From NCBI GenBank assembly GCA_904419075.1, contig CAJFQM010000002.1, positions 1 through 64,000 of the forward strand: a stretch of 64,000 nt of DNA, in the 5' to 3' direction. Below, one piece after another: positions 34,160-43,108 of this stretch. The notes beneath the pieces were generated by a model. That model was given only the letters and a program-made list of their open reading frames with translations, was not told the DNA's origin and did no database searches. The stretch comes from an uncultured Clostridia bacterium. GTDB lineage: Bacteria > Bacillota > Clostridia > Christensenellales > Borkfalkiaceae. The first letter of the stretch is position 1. Each line of letters begins with the position of its first letter. Position numbers and translations under genes: made by a program.

Positions 34160-34861
34160 ATGAAAAAATTGCGAATATTTTTATGTATCGCCGTCGCGTG
34201 CATGTTTGTGGCGGCGTGGACATTGTGCGTAAACGCGCTTTCCGTGCCCGTCTTTGCGGTGACGCGGCCGATGTGCATCGTTTTGGATGCGGGGCACGGC
34301 GGAATCGACGGCGGCGTCGTGGGGCGCGAAACGGGAATCAAGGAAAGCGATCTGAATCTTTCCGTCACGGTGAAATTGAAAACGATTTTGCAGCAGGCGG
34401 GCTTTGACGTCGTGCTCACGCGCAAGACGGAGGCAGGGCTTTACGGCGCCGCGACCAAGGGCTTCAAAAAGCGGGATATGCAGCGCAGAAAGGAAATTAT
34501 AGAGGAATCAAAGCCCATCGCGATGATTTCCATTCATCAGAATTATTTTCCTATTCGCGCTTCCCGCGGCGGCAGAGTTTTCTATCGCAAAGGGAGCGAG
34601 AGCGGCCGTCAGCTCGCGGAAGAAATTCAGCGCGCCTTTAATAATCTCTATTTAGAGGAAAATGTAAAGGAACGTTCGGCAGCCACGGGGAATTATTATA
34701 TGCTGCAATGTACGGAATATACTTCCGTGATCGCCGAATGCGGATTTTTGTCCAATAAGGCGGACGAAGCGCTGTTGGTGACGGAAGAATTTCAGGAAAA
34801 ACTCGCCCAATCCATCTATGAGGGGCTGGCGGCCTATCTCGCCGCGGTTTCGGGCGCGTAA
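34160..34861 (+). CDS. cwlD: N-acetylmuramoyl-L-alanine amidase, CwlD-type
   Basis: A 233-residue amidase_3 protein with an N-terminal hydrophobic signal/anchor (IFLCIAVACMFVAAWTLCV). The zinc ligands appear as His in VLDAGHGG, Glu in GRETG and His in SIHQNYF; the catalytic Glu is in VIAECGFLSN. Length and layout fit CwlD, the sporulation amidase that with PdaA makes muramic-delta-lactam in spore cortex. Another membrane-anchored amidase role cannot be excluded. Confidence 0.85.
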   Translation: MKKLRIFLCIAVACMFVAAWTLCVNALSVPVFAVTRPMCIVLDAGHGGIDGGVVGRETGIKESDLNLSVTVKLKTILQQAGFDVVLTRKTEAGLYGAATKGFKKRDMQRRKEIIEESKPIAMISIHQNYFPIRASRGGRVFYRKGSESGRQLAEEIQRAFNNLYLEENVKERSAATGNYYMLQCTEYTSVIAECGFLSNKADEALLVTEEFQEKLAQSIYEGLAAYLAAVSGA

Positions 34862-34920
34862 ACGGGCGCTTGGCGGCATTTCCGCGTTTTTCGGAAATAC
34901 CGCCCGTTCCTTTTTATTTT
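34862..34920 (+). terminator. Terminator after cwlD
   Basis: GGCGGCATTTCCG / CGGAAATACCGCC with flanking AACGGGC/GCCCGTT pairing, then TTCCTTTTTATTTT. Confidence 0.8.
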
Positions 34921-35023
34921 CAAAGTCGGTTTTTACGGGCGCGGAAAATTTTTCTGCCCCGACGTTTCGTTGCCGCAAAACTTTTCGGCTCATTCTTTTA
35001 CGCTTAAAAACGCCCGCAATCGC

Positions 35024-35052
35024 TTGTATTTTGCAAGGGATTATGGTATAAT
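35024..35052 (+). promoter_or_regulatory. Promoter of the mrnC operon
   Basis: TTGTAT, 17 nt, TATAAT (35047-35052), upstream of the mrnC-rlmB-sigH run. Confidence 0.65.
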
Positions 35053-35115
35053 AGAAAGAAAAAAGAAGGCGTGCGCTTTTGAGTCGGGCGTGCGGCCGTC
35101 GCGGGGAGGAAGAAC

Positions 35116-35553
35116 GTGCTGAAAACGGGCGGCGCTCTGACGAAGGAAGAGGTCAGACTGATAAATCCGGTGACGCTGGCGTTTGTGGGCGATGCGGTGT
35201 ATTCGCTGTACGTGAGGGAAAGGCTCGTGCTGGCGGGAGGCGGAAAAGCGTCGGATTTTCAGCGCGCCGCTTCCAAAGTCGTATCCGCGCACGGGCAGAG
35301 CGATTTTTTGGAAAAATTGCTTCCCGAATTTACCGAGGAGGAAACGGAGATTTTCCGCCGCGGCCGGAACGCGAAAAAGGCGACGAAGAGCAAAAACGCC
35401 ACGACTTCGGAGTATAATCGTTCCACGGGCTTCGAAGCGGTACTCGGCTTTCTGTATCTGTCGGGGAACTTGGAGAGGCTGGAACAGCTTTTCAGCATGG
35501 ACGATAAAGACTCATATAAAATCGACGCCGTGAGCGAAGGATATAAGCCGTAA
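35116..35553 (+). CDS. mrnC: Mini-ribonuclease III
   Basis: A 145-residue RNase III-like protein without the double-stranded-RNA-binding domain; it matures 23S rRNA ends in Firmicutes. The RNase III core shows NPVTLAFVGDAVYSLYVRER with the catalytic Asp, and TGFEAVLGFLYLSGNLERL with the second acidic site. GTG start, with GGGGAGGAAG 5-10 nt upstream. The stop is directly followed by the rlmB start, the Bacillus order. Confidence 0.93.
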   Translation: MLKTGGALTKEEVRLINPVTLAFVGDAVYSLYVRERLVLAGGGKASDFQRAASKVVSAHGQSDFLEKLLPEFTEEETEIFRRGRNAKKATKSKNATTSEYNRSTGFEAVLGFLYLSGNLERLEQLFSMDDKDSYKIDAVSEGYKP

Positions 35554-36276
35554 ATGAAAACAGAAGGAAGAAACGCCGTCGCGGAACTGTTAAAGACGGA
35601 CAAAAACATCGACAAAATTCTCATGGAAAAGGGAGCGCAGGGTTCCCTTTCGGTCATCTTCGCGGAGGCGAGGAAACGGAATATCCGCGTGCAGTTTGTG
35701 GACAGGCAGGTGCTCGACAAGGAGAGCGAAAGCCGCCGTCATCAGGGGGTTATCGCCTACACGACGGACTACGAATATTTCGACCTCGAAGACATCATAG
35801 CGGAGAAACGGAGCGAAAAAGGCGGATTCATCGTACTTTGCGACGGAATAGAGGACGTGCACAATCTCGGCAGTATTCTGCGCGTGGCGGAATGTGCGGG
35901 TGCGGACGGAGTCGTGATTCCGAAAGCGGGCGGAACGGTGGTGACGGAGAGCGTCATACGCATTTCCGCGGGCGCGGCGGAGCATATCAAGGTTGCGAAA
36001 GTTCCCAACCTCGGCAACGCGGTGGAGACGTTGAAGCGCAATAACTATTGGGTATACGCCTTGGAAGCGGGCGGAGAGGATATTTATGCGGAGGACTTTT
36101 CGGGCAACGTCGCCCTCGTGGTGGGCGGAGAGGATTCGGGCGTGAGGCGCCTGACGAAGGAGAAGTGCGACAAAATCGTATCCATTCCTTTGAGCGGCAA
36201 GGTCAATTCCCTGAACGCTTCGGTGGCATTGGGGATAGCGGCCTACGAAGTGGTGAGAAAAAGGCTCGGGAAATAA
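35554..36276 (+). CDS. rlmB: 23S rRNA (guanosine-2'-O-)-methyltransferase RlmB
   Basis: A 240-residue SPOUT (trefoil-knot) methyltransferase of the TrmH family. The N-terminal substrate-binding part begins with EGRNAVAELLK. The three knot motifs are present: DGIEDVHNLGSILRVAECAG, LVVGGEDSGVRRL and IPLSGKVNSLNASVALGIAAYE. It methylates a guanosine in 23S rRNA (G2251 in E. coli numbering). It is co-transcribed with mrnC and sigH with no gap. Confidence 0.92.
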   Translation: MKTEGRNAVAELLKTDKNIDKILMEKGAQGSLSVIFAEARKRNIRVQFVDRQVLDKESESRRHQGVIAYTTDYEYFDLEDIIAEKRSEKGGFIVLCDGIEDVHNLGSILRVAECAGADGVVIPKAGGTVVTESVIRISAGAAEHIKVAKVPNLGNAVETLKRNNYWVYALEAGGEDIYAEDFSGNVALVVGGEDSGVRRLTKEKCDKIVSIPLSGKVNSLNASVALGIAAYEVVRKRLGK

Positions 36277-36852
36277 ATGAAAGAGGACGAAAAAAAGAGC
36301 GGAGAACGCGACGAAGAATTGGTGCGGCGCGCGCAGAGCGGGGACAAGCAGGCGACGGAAGCGCTGCTCGTCCGTTTTGCGGGCGTGGTGCGCGGGCGTG
36401 CGCGGGGCTTTTTTTTGATAGGCGGGGAGACGGAGGATCTCATTCAGGAAGGAATGATCGGCCTGTACGGCGCGATCAGCGACTATCGGGAAGAAGGGGG
36501 CATGAGTTTCAAAAATTTTGCGTATCTTTGCATTTCCCGTCGGATAATCGACGCGGTGAAGGCCTCGGCGAGAAAGAAAAACGTGCCTTTGAATAATTAT
36601 GTTTCGCTGTTTCAATCGGAGTGGGAACTGCCGATCGCGAGTCCCGAAGAGGAAGTCATACGCGGGGAAGACGGTCGGGAATTTTTTCAGAAGATGAGCA
36701 AGGTATTGTCCGACTTTGAATTCCGCGTCACGGTGATGTATATGGACGGACTGAGCTGTGCGGAAATCTGCGAAGCGACGGGCAAGGACGGCAAGAGCGT
36801 GGATAACGCGATTCAAAGGAGTAAAAAGAAACTGCAAAAGATACTGAAATAG
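36277..36852 (+). CDS. sigH: Sigma-70 family factor, SigH-type
   Basis: A 191-residue sigma factor with region 2 (LVRRAQSGDKQATEALLVRF, then EDLIQEGMIGLYGAISDYRE and FKNFAYLCISRRIIDAVKAS) and region 4 (YMDGLSCAEICEATGKDGKS). The immediate rlmB-sigH order is that of Bacillus sigH, the factor that starts sporulation and stationary-phase transcription. It is somewhat shorter than B. subtilis SigH and could differ in function. It starts directly after the rlmB stop codon. Confidence 0.85.
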   Translation: MKEDEKKSGERDEELVRRAQSGDKQATEALLVRFAGVVRGRARGFFLIGGETEDLIQEGMIGLYGAISDYREEGGMSFKNFAYLCISRRIIDAVKASARKKNVPLNNYVSLFQSEWELPIASPEEEVIRGEDGREFFQKMSKVLSDFEFRVTVMYMDGLSCAEICEATGKDGKSVDNAIQRSKKKLQKILK

Positions 36853-36876
36853 ACGAAAATTTCAGGGGAGAAAACC

Positions 36877-38772
36877 ATGGCATATCTTGCACTTTATCGC
36901 ATGTTCCGTCCCTCGACGCTGGACGAAGTGGCGCGGCAGGAACATATCGTGACGATTTTGAGAAATCAGATAGAGACGGGCCGGATCGGCCACGCCTATC
37001 TTTTTTGCGGCCCGCGCGGCACGGGAAAGACGAGCGTGGCGAAAATTTTCGCCGCGGCAATCAACTGCGAACACCCCGTAAACGGTTCTCCCTGCGGCAA
37101 GTGCGCGACCTGCCGCGCGCTCGCCGACCCTTCCAATCTGGACATTTCCGAAATCGACGCCGCGTCGAACAACGGCGTGGACGAAATGCGGGACTTGCGG
37201 GAGAAGGTGCAGTATCCGCCCGTCGCGGGAAAATATAAAGTCTATATCGTGGACGAAGTCCACATGCTTTCGACGGGCGCGTTCAACGCGCTCTTAAAGA
37301 CGCTGGAAGAGCCTCCCGCGCATGCCGTGTTCATTCTGGCCACCACGGAGGCCCAAAAAATCCCCGCGACCATTCTCTCCCGCTGCATGCGCTTCGATTT
37401 CAAGTTGTTTCCGCAGTCCGAGCTCGAAAAACTGCTCAAAAAAATTCTCGTTAAAATCGGCAAGCCCTATGACGACGACGCGGTGGCGGCGATTGCCCGC
37501 GCGGGCGCGGGGAGCGCGCGGGACATGCTCTCCGTGGCGGACACCTGCGTTTCTTACGCATCGGGGAAACTTACTTTGGAGGCGGTCACGGCCGTCCTCG
37601 GCAGCGCCGATTTTTCGGAAGTGGGCGCGCTTTGTATCGCGGTTTTGGAAGGGGACAGCGGCAAGGCGCTCGAAAAGACGGAGGAGATTTTGTCGGAGGG
37701 CAAGAGCGTGGGAATGCTCTTGAAGGACGTCATGAACTTTCTCAACGCCTGCGCGGTGGCCAAGACCTGTCGGGACGCGGAAAAAATTCTCGCATTGCCC
37801 AAGGATATGTTTGAAAAGGTCAAATCGGCGGCAAACGCCGCGGACGGGCACAGGCTCCTTCGCGTGACGGAGATTTTCGCGAACACGGAAAACGACCTTC
37901 GGTATTCCGTCTCTCCCCGCATCGTGTTCGAGACGGCGGCGATGAAAGCGAGCCTGCCCGAGGCCGACTACAACATCGATTCCCTCATATCGCGCGTCGC
38001 GGAACTCGAACGGCTCGTCAAGGAGGGGGCTTTGGCTCCCCGAAAGGATACTTCCGTTTCGGACGCTTCCGCAAACGGCGGCGGCCTTTCTGCGACGATT
38101 TCGGAACCTTCCGCGAGAGCCGCGGGCGCTTCCAAGGAAGCATCCTATCCCTCCGCTGCGGCCGAGAACACACAAAAAACCGCGGAGACGTATGATGATT
38201 ACGGGGCGATCGGCTATGAGGAGGTCCCGCCTCCCGACGAGGAGATAACGGGCGGAAACGTATATTTCGATCCTGGATTCCTGCCCTCGCGTCCGAAGTC
38301 GGAGCCTTCTTTGGCTCCGCGCCGTTCGGCTTCCGCCGCGGATTCGGCGAAATCGGCCGCGCCGTCGAGAGAAGCCGCGCCCACACCCGCACCCGCGCCG
38401 AGTGCGCCTTCGCGTTCCCCGCGTCCCGTTTCGGGAACGCGTGCGATGGCGGTTCCGGGCGATGCGAAGGCCACGTTCGGAAGTTTCCTGCGCGCGCTTC
38501 GTAAAACGGGCAGAAACGGGGTTCTGTTCACGATTTGCATGGACCTCGACAGTGCATACGAGGAGGGGGCATTCGTGCTGTATACCGAAAGCGAGACGAT
38601 TTATCGTTCGCTCACGAAGGAGGAGCATTACGCGCTCATCAGGCAGGCTTTGGAGACGATCGGGATTTCGGAATTTTTCATTCGTCTCAGAGGCAAGAAG
38701 GGAGACGAGTTCAATAAAAGTCTGAACGAACTCAAAGAAAAATTCCCGGACGTAAAGATAGACGTCAAATGA
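36877..38772 (+). CDS. dnaX: DNA polymerase III subunits gamma and tau
   Basis: A 631-residue clamp-loader ATPase. AYLFCGPRGTGKTSVAKIFA is Walker A, four cysteines of the zinc module follow (INCEHPVNGSPCGKCATC), VYIVDEVHMLSTGAFNALLK is Walker B and ILSRCMRF holds the SRC motif. Residues 390-525 are a Ser/Ala/Pro-rich linker and the last ~110 form the tau C-terminal domain. It heads the dnaX-ybaB-recR set. I saw no obvious A-rich slippery site for making a short gamma form, but did not search exhaustively. Confidence 0.95.
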   Translation: MAYLALYRMFRPSTLDEVARQEHIVTILRNQIETGRIGHAYLFCGPRGTGKTSVAKIFAAAINCEHPVNGSPCGKCATCRALADPSNLDISEIDAASNNGVDEMRDLREKVQYPPVAGKYKVYIVDEVHMLSTGAFNALLKTLEEPPAHAVFILATTEAQKIPATILSRCMRFDFKLFPQSELEKLLKKILVKIGKPYDDDAVAAIARAGAGSARDMLSVADTCVSYASGKLTLEAVTAVLGSADFSEVGALCIAVLEGDSGKALEKTEEILSEGKSVGMLLKDVMNFLNACAVAKTCRDAEKILALPKDMFEKVKSAANAADGHRLLRVTEIFANTENDLRYSVSPRIVFETAAMKASLPEADYNIDSLISRVAELERLVKEGALAPRKDTSVSDASANGGGLSATISEPSARAAGASKEASYPSAAAENTQKTAETYDDYGAIGYEEVPPPDEEITGGNVYFDPGFLPSRPKSEPSLAPRRSASAADSAKSAAPSREAAPTPAPAPSAPSRSPRPVSGTRAMAVPGDAKATFGSFLRALRKTGRNGVLFTICMDLDSAYEEGAFVLYTESETIYRSLTKEEHYALIRQALETIGISEFFIRLRGKKGDEFNKSLNELKEKFPDVKIDVK

Positions 38773-38799
38773 GAAAATAAAGACGGAGGACGAAAAGAG

Positions 38800-39132
38800 A
38801 TGTCAGGATTCAAAGGCGGCAACGGAAATATGCAGAATTTGATGCGTCAGGCGCAGAAGATGCAGGAGGAGATGGAAAAGACGGCGGAGCTTTTGGACGA
38901 TTGGGAAATCGTGGGCACGTCGGCGGGAGAAGCGGTCGTGGTATACATGAACGCGAAGAAAATCATCAACGGCATCGAGCTGGACGAGAGCATAGTAGAT
39001 CCCACGGACGTAGAGATGCTGGAAGATCTGATCATGGCGGCGATCAACGACGGATATTCCAAAGCGGATAAGGTGTATGAGGAGAAGATGGGGAAATACG
39101 GCAACATGGGCTCGCTGGGGGGAATGATTTAA
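38800..39132 (+). CDS. YbaB/EbfC nucleoid-associated protein
   Basis: A 110-residue protein typical of the family that binds DNA as a dimer: NMQNLMRQAQKMQEEMEK, then AVVVYMNAKKIINGIELDE and VEMLEDLIMAAINDGYSKA. It lies between dnaX and recR, the almost universal arrangement, and ends 3 nt before recR. The function is not fully known; roles in nucleoid structure and recombination repair are proposed. Confidence 0.93.
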   Translation: MSGFKGGNGNMQNLMRQAQKMQEEMEKTAELLDDWEIVGTSAGEAVVVYMNAKKIINGIELDESIVDPTDVEMLEDLIMAAINDGYSKADKVYEEKMGKYGNMGSLGGMI

Positions 39133-39135
39133 CCA

Positions 39136-39729
39136 ATGGAGATTTTTATCGAACCCATCGGCCGTCTCATCAACGAGTTTTCCAAATTGCCTGGCGTCGG
39201 GAAGAAGACGGCGCAGCGCTATGCCTACCGAATCATCAACATGAGCGAATCGGACGCGCGTGCGTTTGCGGACGCCATTCTGAACGTGAAGAGAAAGGTA
39301 AAATACTGTAAAGTATGCGGCAATTTTACGGAGAACGACGTCTGCGAGGTATGCCGTACCCGAGACAAGAGCGTCATTTGCGTCGTCAAGGAACCGAAAG
39401 ACGTGGCGGCGATCGAAAAGCTGCACGAATTCAAGGGAGTGTATCACGTCCTGCACGGGGTTATAGACCCGATGGAGGGCGTAGGGCCGAACGATATCCG
39501 AATCAAGGAACTGTTGGCCCGTATTCAGGAAGGCGGAGTAAAGGAAGTGATCGTGGCGACGAATCCCGACGTTTCGGGCGACGCGACGGCGATGTATCTC
39601 GCCCGTCTCATCAAGCCTTTGGGGGTTGCGGTCACGCGGCTCGCGCACGGAATTCCCGTGGGTTCGGAAATAGAGTATACGGACGATATAACGCTCACGA
39701 GAGCGTTTGTCGAGCGCAACGCGCTCTGA
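39136..39729 (+). CDS. recR: Recombination mediator RecR
   Basis: A 197-residue protein with the helix-hairpin-helix LPGVGKKTAQRYAYRIINM, the four-Cys zinc finger CKVCGNFTENDVCEVC, and the Toprim domain ICVVKEPKDVAAIEKL, HVLHGVIDPMEGVGPNDIRI. With RecF/RecO it helps load RecA at gaps. It is translationally close to ybaB and followed 25 nt later by gpsA. Confidence 0.95.
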   Translation: MEIFIEPIGRLINEFSKLPGVGKKTAQRYAYRIINMSESDARAFADAILNVKRKVKYCKVCGNFTENDVCEVCRTRDKSVICVVKEPKDVAAIEKLHEFKGVYHVLHGVIDPMEGVGPNDIRIKELLARIQEGGVKEVIVATNPDVSGDATAMYLARLIKPLGVAVTRLAHGIPVGSEIEYTDDITLTRAFVERNAL

Positions 39730-39754
39730 AAATCACGCCTTGGGGGTGGAGTTT

Positions 39755-40738
39755 ATGAAAATATCGGTTTTGGGCTGCGGCAGATGGGGTTCGTTTATCG
39801 CGTGGTATCTGTGTAATAAGGGCTACGACGTATATTCTTGGGGACCGGAAGGGGATTATTCCTACGAGGTACTCAAAACGACGGGAAAGAACGAATACGT
39901 GACGTTGGACAAGCGGATTCATCTGACGTGCGATCTCGAAGAGGCGGTAAAGCATGCGGAAGTGATCATCATTTCCATTTCCTCGCAGGGACTTCGCGGA
40001 TTTGTAAAAAGAATCCTCGCCTATGACGTTTCGGAAAAGGATTTCGTGCTCTGTATGAAGGGGATAGAGGTTTCGACGGGTTCGAGGCTGTCCGAGGTGC
40101 TGACGGAGAGCGGCATTTCCCCCGAGCATATCGCCGTATGGGTGGGCCCCGGTCACATTCAGGCGTTTACGCAGGGAATCCCGAACTGCATGGTCATCGA
40201 TTCCGCGTCGGATGCTCTGAAACGCCGTCTCGCGGACAATTTTAAGAGCGATCTCATTCGGTTTTATTACGGTTCCGACCTCATTGGTACGGAGATCGGC
40301 GCGGCGGCGAAAAACGTCATGGGCATCGTGGCGGGCGTCTTGGACGGCTGCGGCTACGTGTCTTTGAAGGGCTCTTTAATGTCCCGCGGAGCGCGGGAAG
40401 TGGCACGGCTCATCAAGGCCATGGGCGGCAACGAACTGTCCGCTTACGGTCTCGCGCATCTCGGCGATTATGAAGCGACGCTGTTCAGCGAATATTCTCA
40501 TAACCGCATGTACGGAGAAATGCTCGTGAAGGATAAAAAATTTGAGAAGCTGGCAGAGGGAGTCCCCACCGCGGCGGCGATGAAGAAGCTCGGCGAAAAA
40601 TACGGCGTGGATCTGCCGATCACCTGCGCTGTCTATGACCTTTGTTACGGCGAATCGGAAGAAGATTGCCGCGGCAGGTGCTTGAAGCTCCTTGCAAAAT
40701 TATTCGCGCGCGATACAAAGTCGGAATTTTATTCTTAA
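39755..40738 (+). CDS. gpsA: NAD(P)H-dependent glycerol-3-phosphate dehydrogenase
   Basis: A 327-residue enzyme that reduces dihydroxyacetone phosphate to sn-glycerol-3-phosphate for lipid synthesis. The Rossmann motif ISVLGCGRWGSFIAWYLCNK opens it; GTEIGAAAKNVMGIVAGVLD includes the catalytic Lys region, and GDYEATLFSEYSHNRMYGE is a GpsA substrate block. The ATG at 39755 follows GGGGGTGGAG. An upstream in-frame extension overlaps recR and is rejected. Confidence 0.9.
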   Translation: MKISVLGCGRWGSFIAWYLCNKGYDVYSWGPEGDYSYEVLKTTGKNEYVTLDKRIHLTCDLEEAVKHAEVIIISISSQGLRGFVKRILAYDVSEKDFVLCMKGIEVSTGSRLSEVLTESGISPEHIAVWVGPGHIQAFTQGIPNCMVIDSASDALKRRLADNFKSDLIRFYYGSDLIGTEIGAAAKNVMGIVAGVLDGCGYVSLKGSLMSRGAREVARLIKAMGGNELSAYGLAHLGDYEATLFSEYSHNRMYGEMLVKDKKFEKLAEGVPTAAAMKKLGEKYGVDLPITCAVYDLCYGESEEDCRGRCLKLLAKLFARDTKSEFYS

Positions 40739-40805
40739 CCGCCGACAAGATAAATCCTCTTTTCGTCCGAAAAAACCGCAATCGGCCTGCCGACGCGCGT
40801 TTTCT

Positions 40806-41012
40806 GAAAAAACGCGGATTTTTTGAAAGGTATATATTTCCTGAAAATAAGAATTTCCTTGAAAAACGCAGATTTCCTGAAAAGTACGTGTTTTCTCAAA
40901 AAGCATATATTTATTGAAAGTACATGGTTTTCAAAAAAGCGTATATTTCCAAAAGTATATGGTTTTTCAAAAAGTATATATTCCCAAAAGTACATAGTTT
41001 CTCAAAAACGCA
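40806..41012. repeat. Degenerate AT-rich tandem repeats, ~35-nt unit
   Basis: Between gpsA and the next terminator the sequence cycles through blocks such as AAAAAGCATATATTTATTGA / AAGTACATGGTTTTC, AAAAAAGCGTATATTTCCAA / AAGTATATGGTTTTTC and AAAAAGTATATATTCCCAAA / AGTACATAGTTTCTC. The full unit is 34-36 nt and is itself two similar ~17-nt halves. About five to six copies are seen, more diverged at the left. Several frames stay open by chance because of the periodicity. This is not a CRISPR array: there are no conserved repeats with unrelated spacers. Confidence 0.7.
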
Positions 41013-41027
41013 TGGCGGAAAAAAGAT

Positions 41028-41057
41028 CCCCCTCTCCATCGGAGAGGGGGTGTTTTT
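41028..41057. terminator. Terminator between convergent genes
   Basis: CCCCCTCTCC / GGAGAGGGGG, 10-bp stem with a 3-nt ATC loop, then TGTTTTT. Confidence 0.85.
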
Positions 41058-42390
41058 AATCTTCTTCGTCGTCTAAGTCTTCTCGTTTCGCTCTTTTAAG
41101 CCTGCGGCGGAAAATTCCGTAAGGAATGGAAAGGATAATGAGCGCCACGGCGGCGGCAAAGGCCACCCAGGCGGCGGAGGAGAAGGACAGGCTCGCGGAA
41201 GAGAAAAACGTACTCAGAGACTCCATCATTTCCGCACCGAGCAAATTGACGAGGAAAGAGGGCTGCGCCTTGAGGAGCAGCATCGCGCCCATAGGGAGAA
41301 GCACCAATGCGAGGAAGGGGAGCCAACCCAACCAAATGGGCAGTTTGAGTTTTATGGCAGGATTTCTCGAAAACGCCTTAAAGAGCATTTTGACAATCAG
41401 CCAAGCCCACGTAAAGGCGGTGAAGCAAAGCACCCCGAAGACGATTCGCAGGGCGAGAACAATGGTGTCGAGCGTCTCGTCCGTTAATTTTTCCATAATC
41501 ATCTGTTTGACTTCCGCTTTAAGTTGTTCCGTGGCGTCCTCCTCAGCGGAGCCCGAATCGGTTTCCTGCGTGGTGAAGTCCATGGCGGCGACGGCGGGTT
41601 CAGATTCGTCCTCGGACGAGCGGAGCATTTCCAAAATCAGATTTGCGGCGAGGTCGTCCGCGTCGATATTTCCGTTTTCGTCGGCGATGACGGAGAGGGC
41701 TTCGGTGATTGAATTTTTGATTTCTTCCTTGTTTTCTTCCGTTAATGCCGCGCCTTGAAATTCTGCAACGCCGCTTTTGTCGAGCTTTTCAAATACTTCC
41801 TCGACGGTTTCCACGGCTTTTTGGCTCACGCCGTCCACGGTTGCATTTTCGGCGTAAATGGCGTCTAAAAGCGCGTCAGTCTTTTGATTTATGTATTCCT
41901 CGTCCACGCCCGCCTGATTCAGGAGCTCGGAAACTCTTTCGTCCGTCGCCTCGGAGCCGGCATTTTGCAGGAAATTTTTCACCTGTTCGTTGACGGCGTC
42001 GCGGACGGTGCTCTTTGCGGTAGAACGCACGATTTTTTCCGCAATTTCGTTGAAAGTGGGGGCGAGCTCGTCGACGACTTTATCCACGTTATTTTCGATG
42101 AGCTCCGTCACGGACTGTTTGGCGTCCTTGCCGAGGGCGGAACGGATAGTATCCTTGGTTTGCACGGAGACGGTCAGCGAGAGCGGAATCCCGTCTCCCA
42201 CGATTTCGTCGAGGTCGACTTCCTTGGCTTCTTCGGGGAGGATTTTTTCCAAGACCTCCTTTTGCATGACGTATTTGACGTCGATTTTCCAAAGCGGCGC
42301 GAAAAAGAGCGCCGCGACGGCGGCAACCGACAGCAAGGCGATTAAAATATTGAACAGAAAAACCGTAAAACGGCTTCCCGATTTGGACAT
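41056..42390 (-). CDS. Large membrane protein with a helical extracytoplasmic domain, unknown
   Basis: A 444-residue protein with one N-terminal helix (FLFNILIALLSVAAVAALFF), about 280 residues of acidic, helix-prone soluble sequence rich in ELI/VDEL/EEI patterns, then three C-terminal helices (IVLALRIVFGVLCFTAFTWA, WLGWLPFLALVLLPMGAMLL, SAAWVAFAAAVALIILSIPY) and a basic-then-acidic tail. The topology places the middle domain outside the cell. I recognise no family. It is monocistronic, convergent to gpsA and divergent from spoVAC. Confidence 0.75.
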   Translation of the reverse strand: MSKSGSRFTVFLFNILIALLSVAAVAALFFAPLWKIDVKYVMQKEVLEKILPEEAKEVDLDEIVGDGIPLSLTVSVQTKDTIRSALGKDAKQSVTELIENNVDKVVDELAPTFNEIAEKIVRSTAKSTVRDAVNEQVKNFLQNAGSEATDERVSELLNQAGVDEEYINQKTDALLDAIYAENATVDGVSQKAVETVEEVFEKLDKSGVAEFQGAALTEENKEEIKNSITEALSVIADENGNIDADDLAANLILEMLRSSEDESEPAVAAMDFTTQETDSGSAEEDATEQLKAEVKQMIMEKLTDETLDTIVLALRIVFGVLCFTAFTWAWLIVKMLFKAFSRNPAIKLKLPIWLGWLPFLALVLLPMGAMLLLKAQPSFLVNLLGAEMMESLSTFFSSASLSFSSAAWVAFAAAVALIILSIPYGIFRRRLKRAKREDLDDEED

Positions 42391-42649
42391 GGCAAAACCT
42401 CCTGTATTTTTTGGGGGATATATTGTATAATCAGTTTAACTGATTTTCGGGAAAAAGTCAACAATTTTTTTATTTTTTCTTAAAGGCACGGGGTATAAAG
42501 ATTTGACGTTTTTCCCAAATTATAGATATGAAAAGAGTGAGGACATTTGACGAAACGAGGACGCGCGACGAGCGCGAAAGCTGTTTTCCCGCGATGAGCG
42601 GTAAAGACGGCAGGAATTTTTGCACGGTCGGAGAAAGGAGCGGGAAGAA
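42391..42649. other. 259-nt intergenic region before spoVAC
   Basis: AT-rich to 42530, then a G/A-rich stretch leading to the ribosome binding site GAAAGGAG. A minus-strand TATAATCAG-like box near 42424 may serve the membrane protein gene. I did not find a convincing sigma-G or sigma-F site by eye. Confidence 0.4.
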
Positions 42650-43105
42650 ATGACGGGAAAGAACAGAGAGAATTATAATAAGAATTATATCGCTTACGTC
42701 AATTCGTTTGCGCCCGCGACCCACCATTTCAAAAACTGCCTGCGCGCTTTCGGAGTGGGCGGGCTGATTTGTTGTATCGGCCAGTTTTTCCGCTATATGC
42801 TGGAATATCTTTTCGGTCTCAGCGGGGATGAATTGGCGGGCACGGTCAGCGTGCTTTTAATTTTTATCGGAACACTTCTGACGGGACTCGGAGTATACGA
42901 CCGAATCGGCCGCAACGCGGGCGCGGGGTCTATCGTGCCGATCACGGGTTTTGCGAACAGCGTCGCCTCTCCCGCGATAGAGTTCAAAACGGAGGGCTGG
43001 ATTTACGGGCTTGCCGCAAAGATGTTCATTGTCGCAGGGCCGATTATCGTCTACGGCGTTTTGTCGGGGACGCTGGTGGGAATAATTTATTGGTTTTTGA
43101 GGTGA
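42650..43105 (+). CDS. spoVAC: Stage V sporulation protein AC
   Basis: A 151-residue membrane protein of the SpoVA channel that moves calcium-dipicolinate into the forespore and out at germination. The motif run CLRAFGVGGLICCIGQFFRY, then GVYDRIGRNAGAGSIVPITG and FANSVASPAIEFKTEGWIYG is diagnostic. It is first of three linked spoVA genes (C, D, E) with gaps of 3 and 13 nt. spoVAA/AB/AF are not adjacent, as in many Clostridia. Confidence 0.95.
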   Translation: MTGKNRENYNKNYIAYVNSFAPATHHFKNCLRAFGVGGLICCIGQFFRYMLEYLFGLSGDELAGTVSVLLIFIGTLLTGLGVYDRIGRNAGAGSIVPITGFANSVASPAIEFKTEGWIYGLAAKMFIVAGPIIVYGVLSGTLVGIIYWFLR

Positions 43106-43108
43106 CGC

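Noticed and set aside
32734-34425. Minus-strand frame extending the 107-residue membrane protein to 563 codons
   Set aside because: Only the last 107 codons look protein-like; the upstream part is antisense to the DeoC-like and cwlD genes. Start moved to 33057.
40806-41012. CRISPR array
   Set aside because: The repeats are degenerate and contiguous, without unique spacers, and no cas genes are present.
42470-42727. Minus-strand 85-codon frame overlapping the spoVAC start
   Set aside because: It overlaps spoVAC's ribosome binding site and start codon and shows no domain or credible start.
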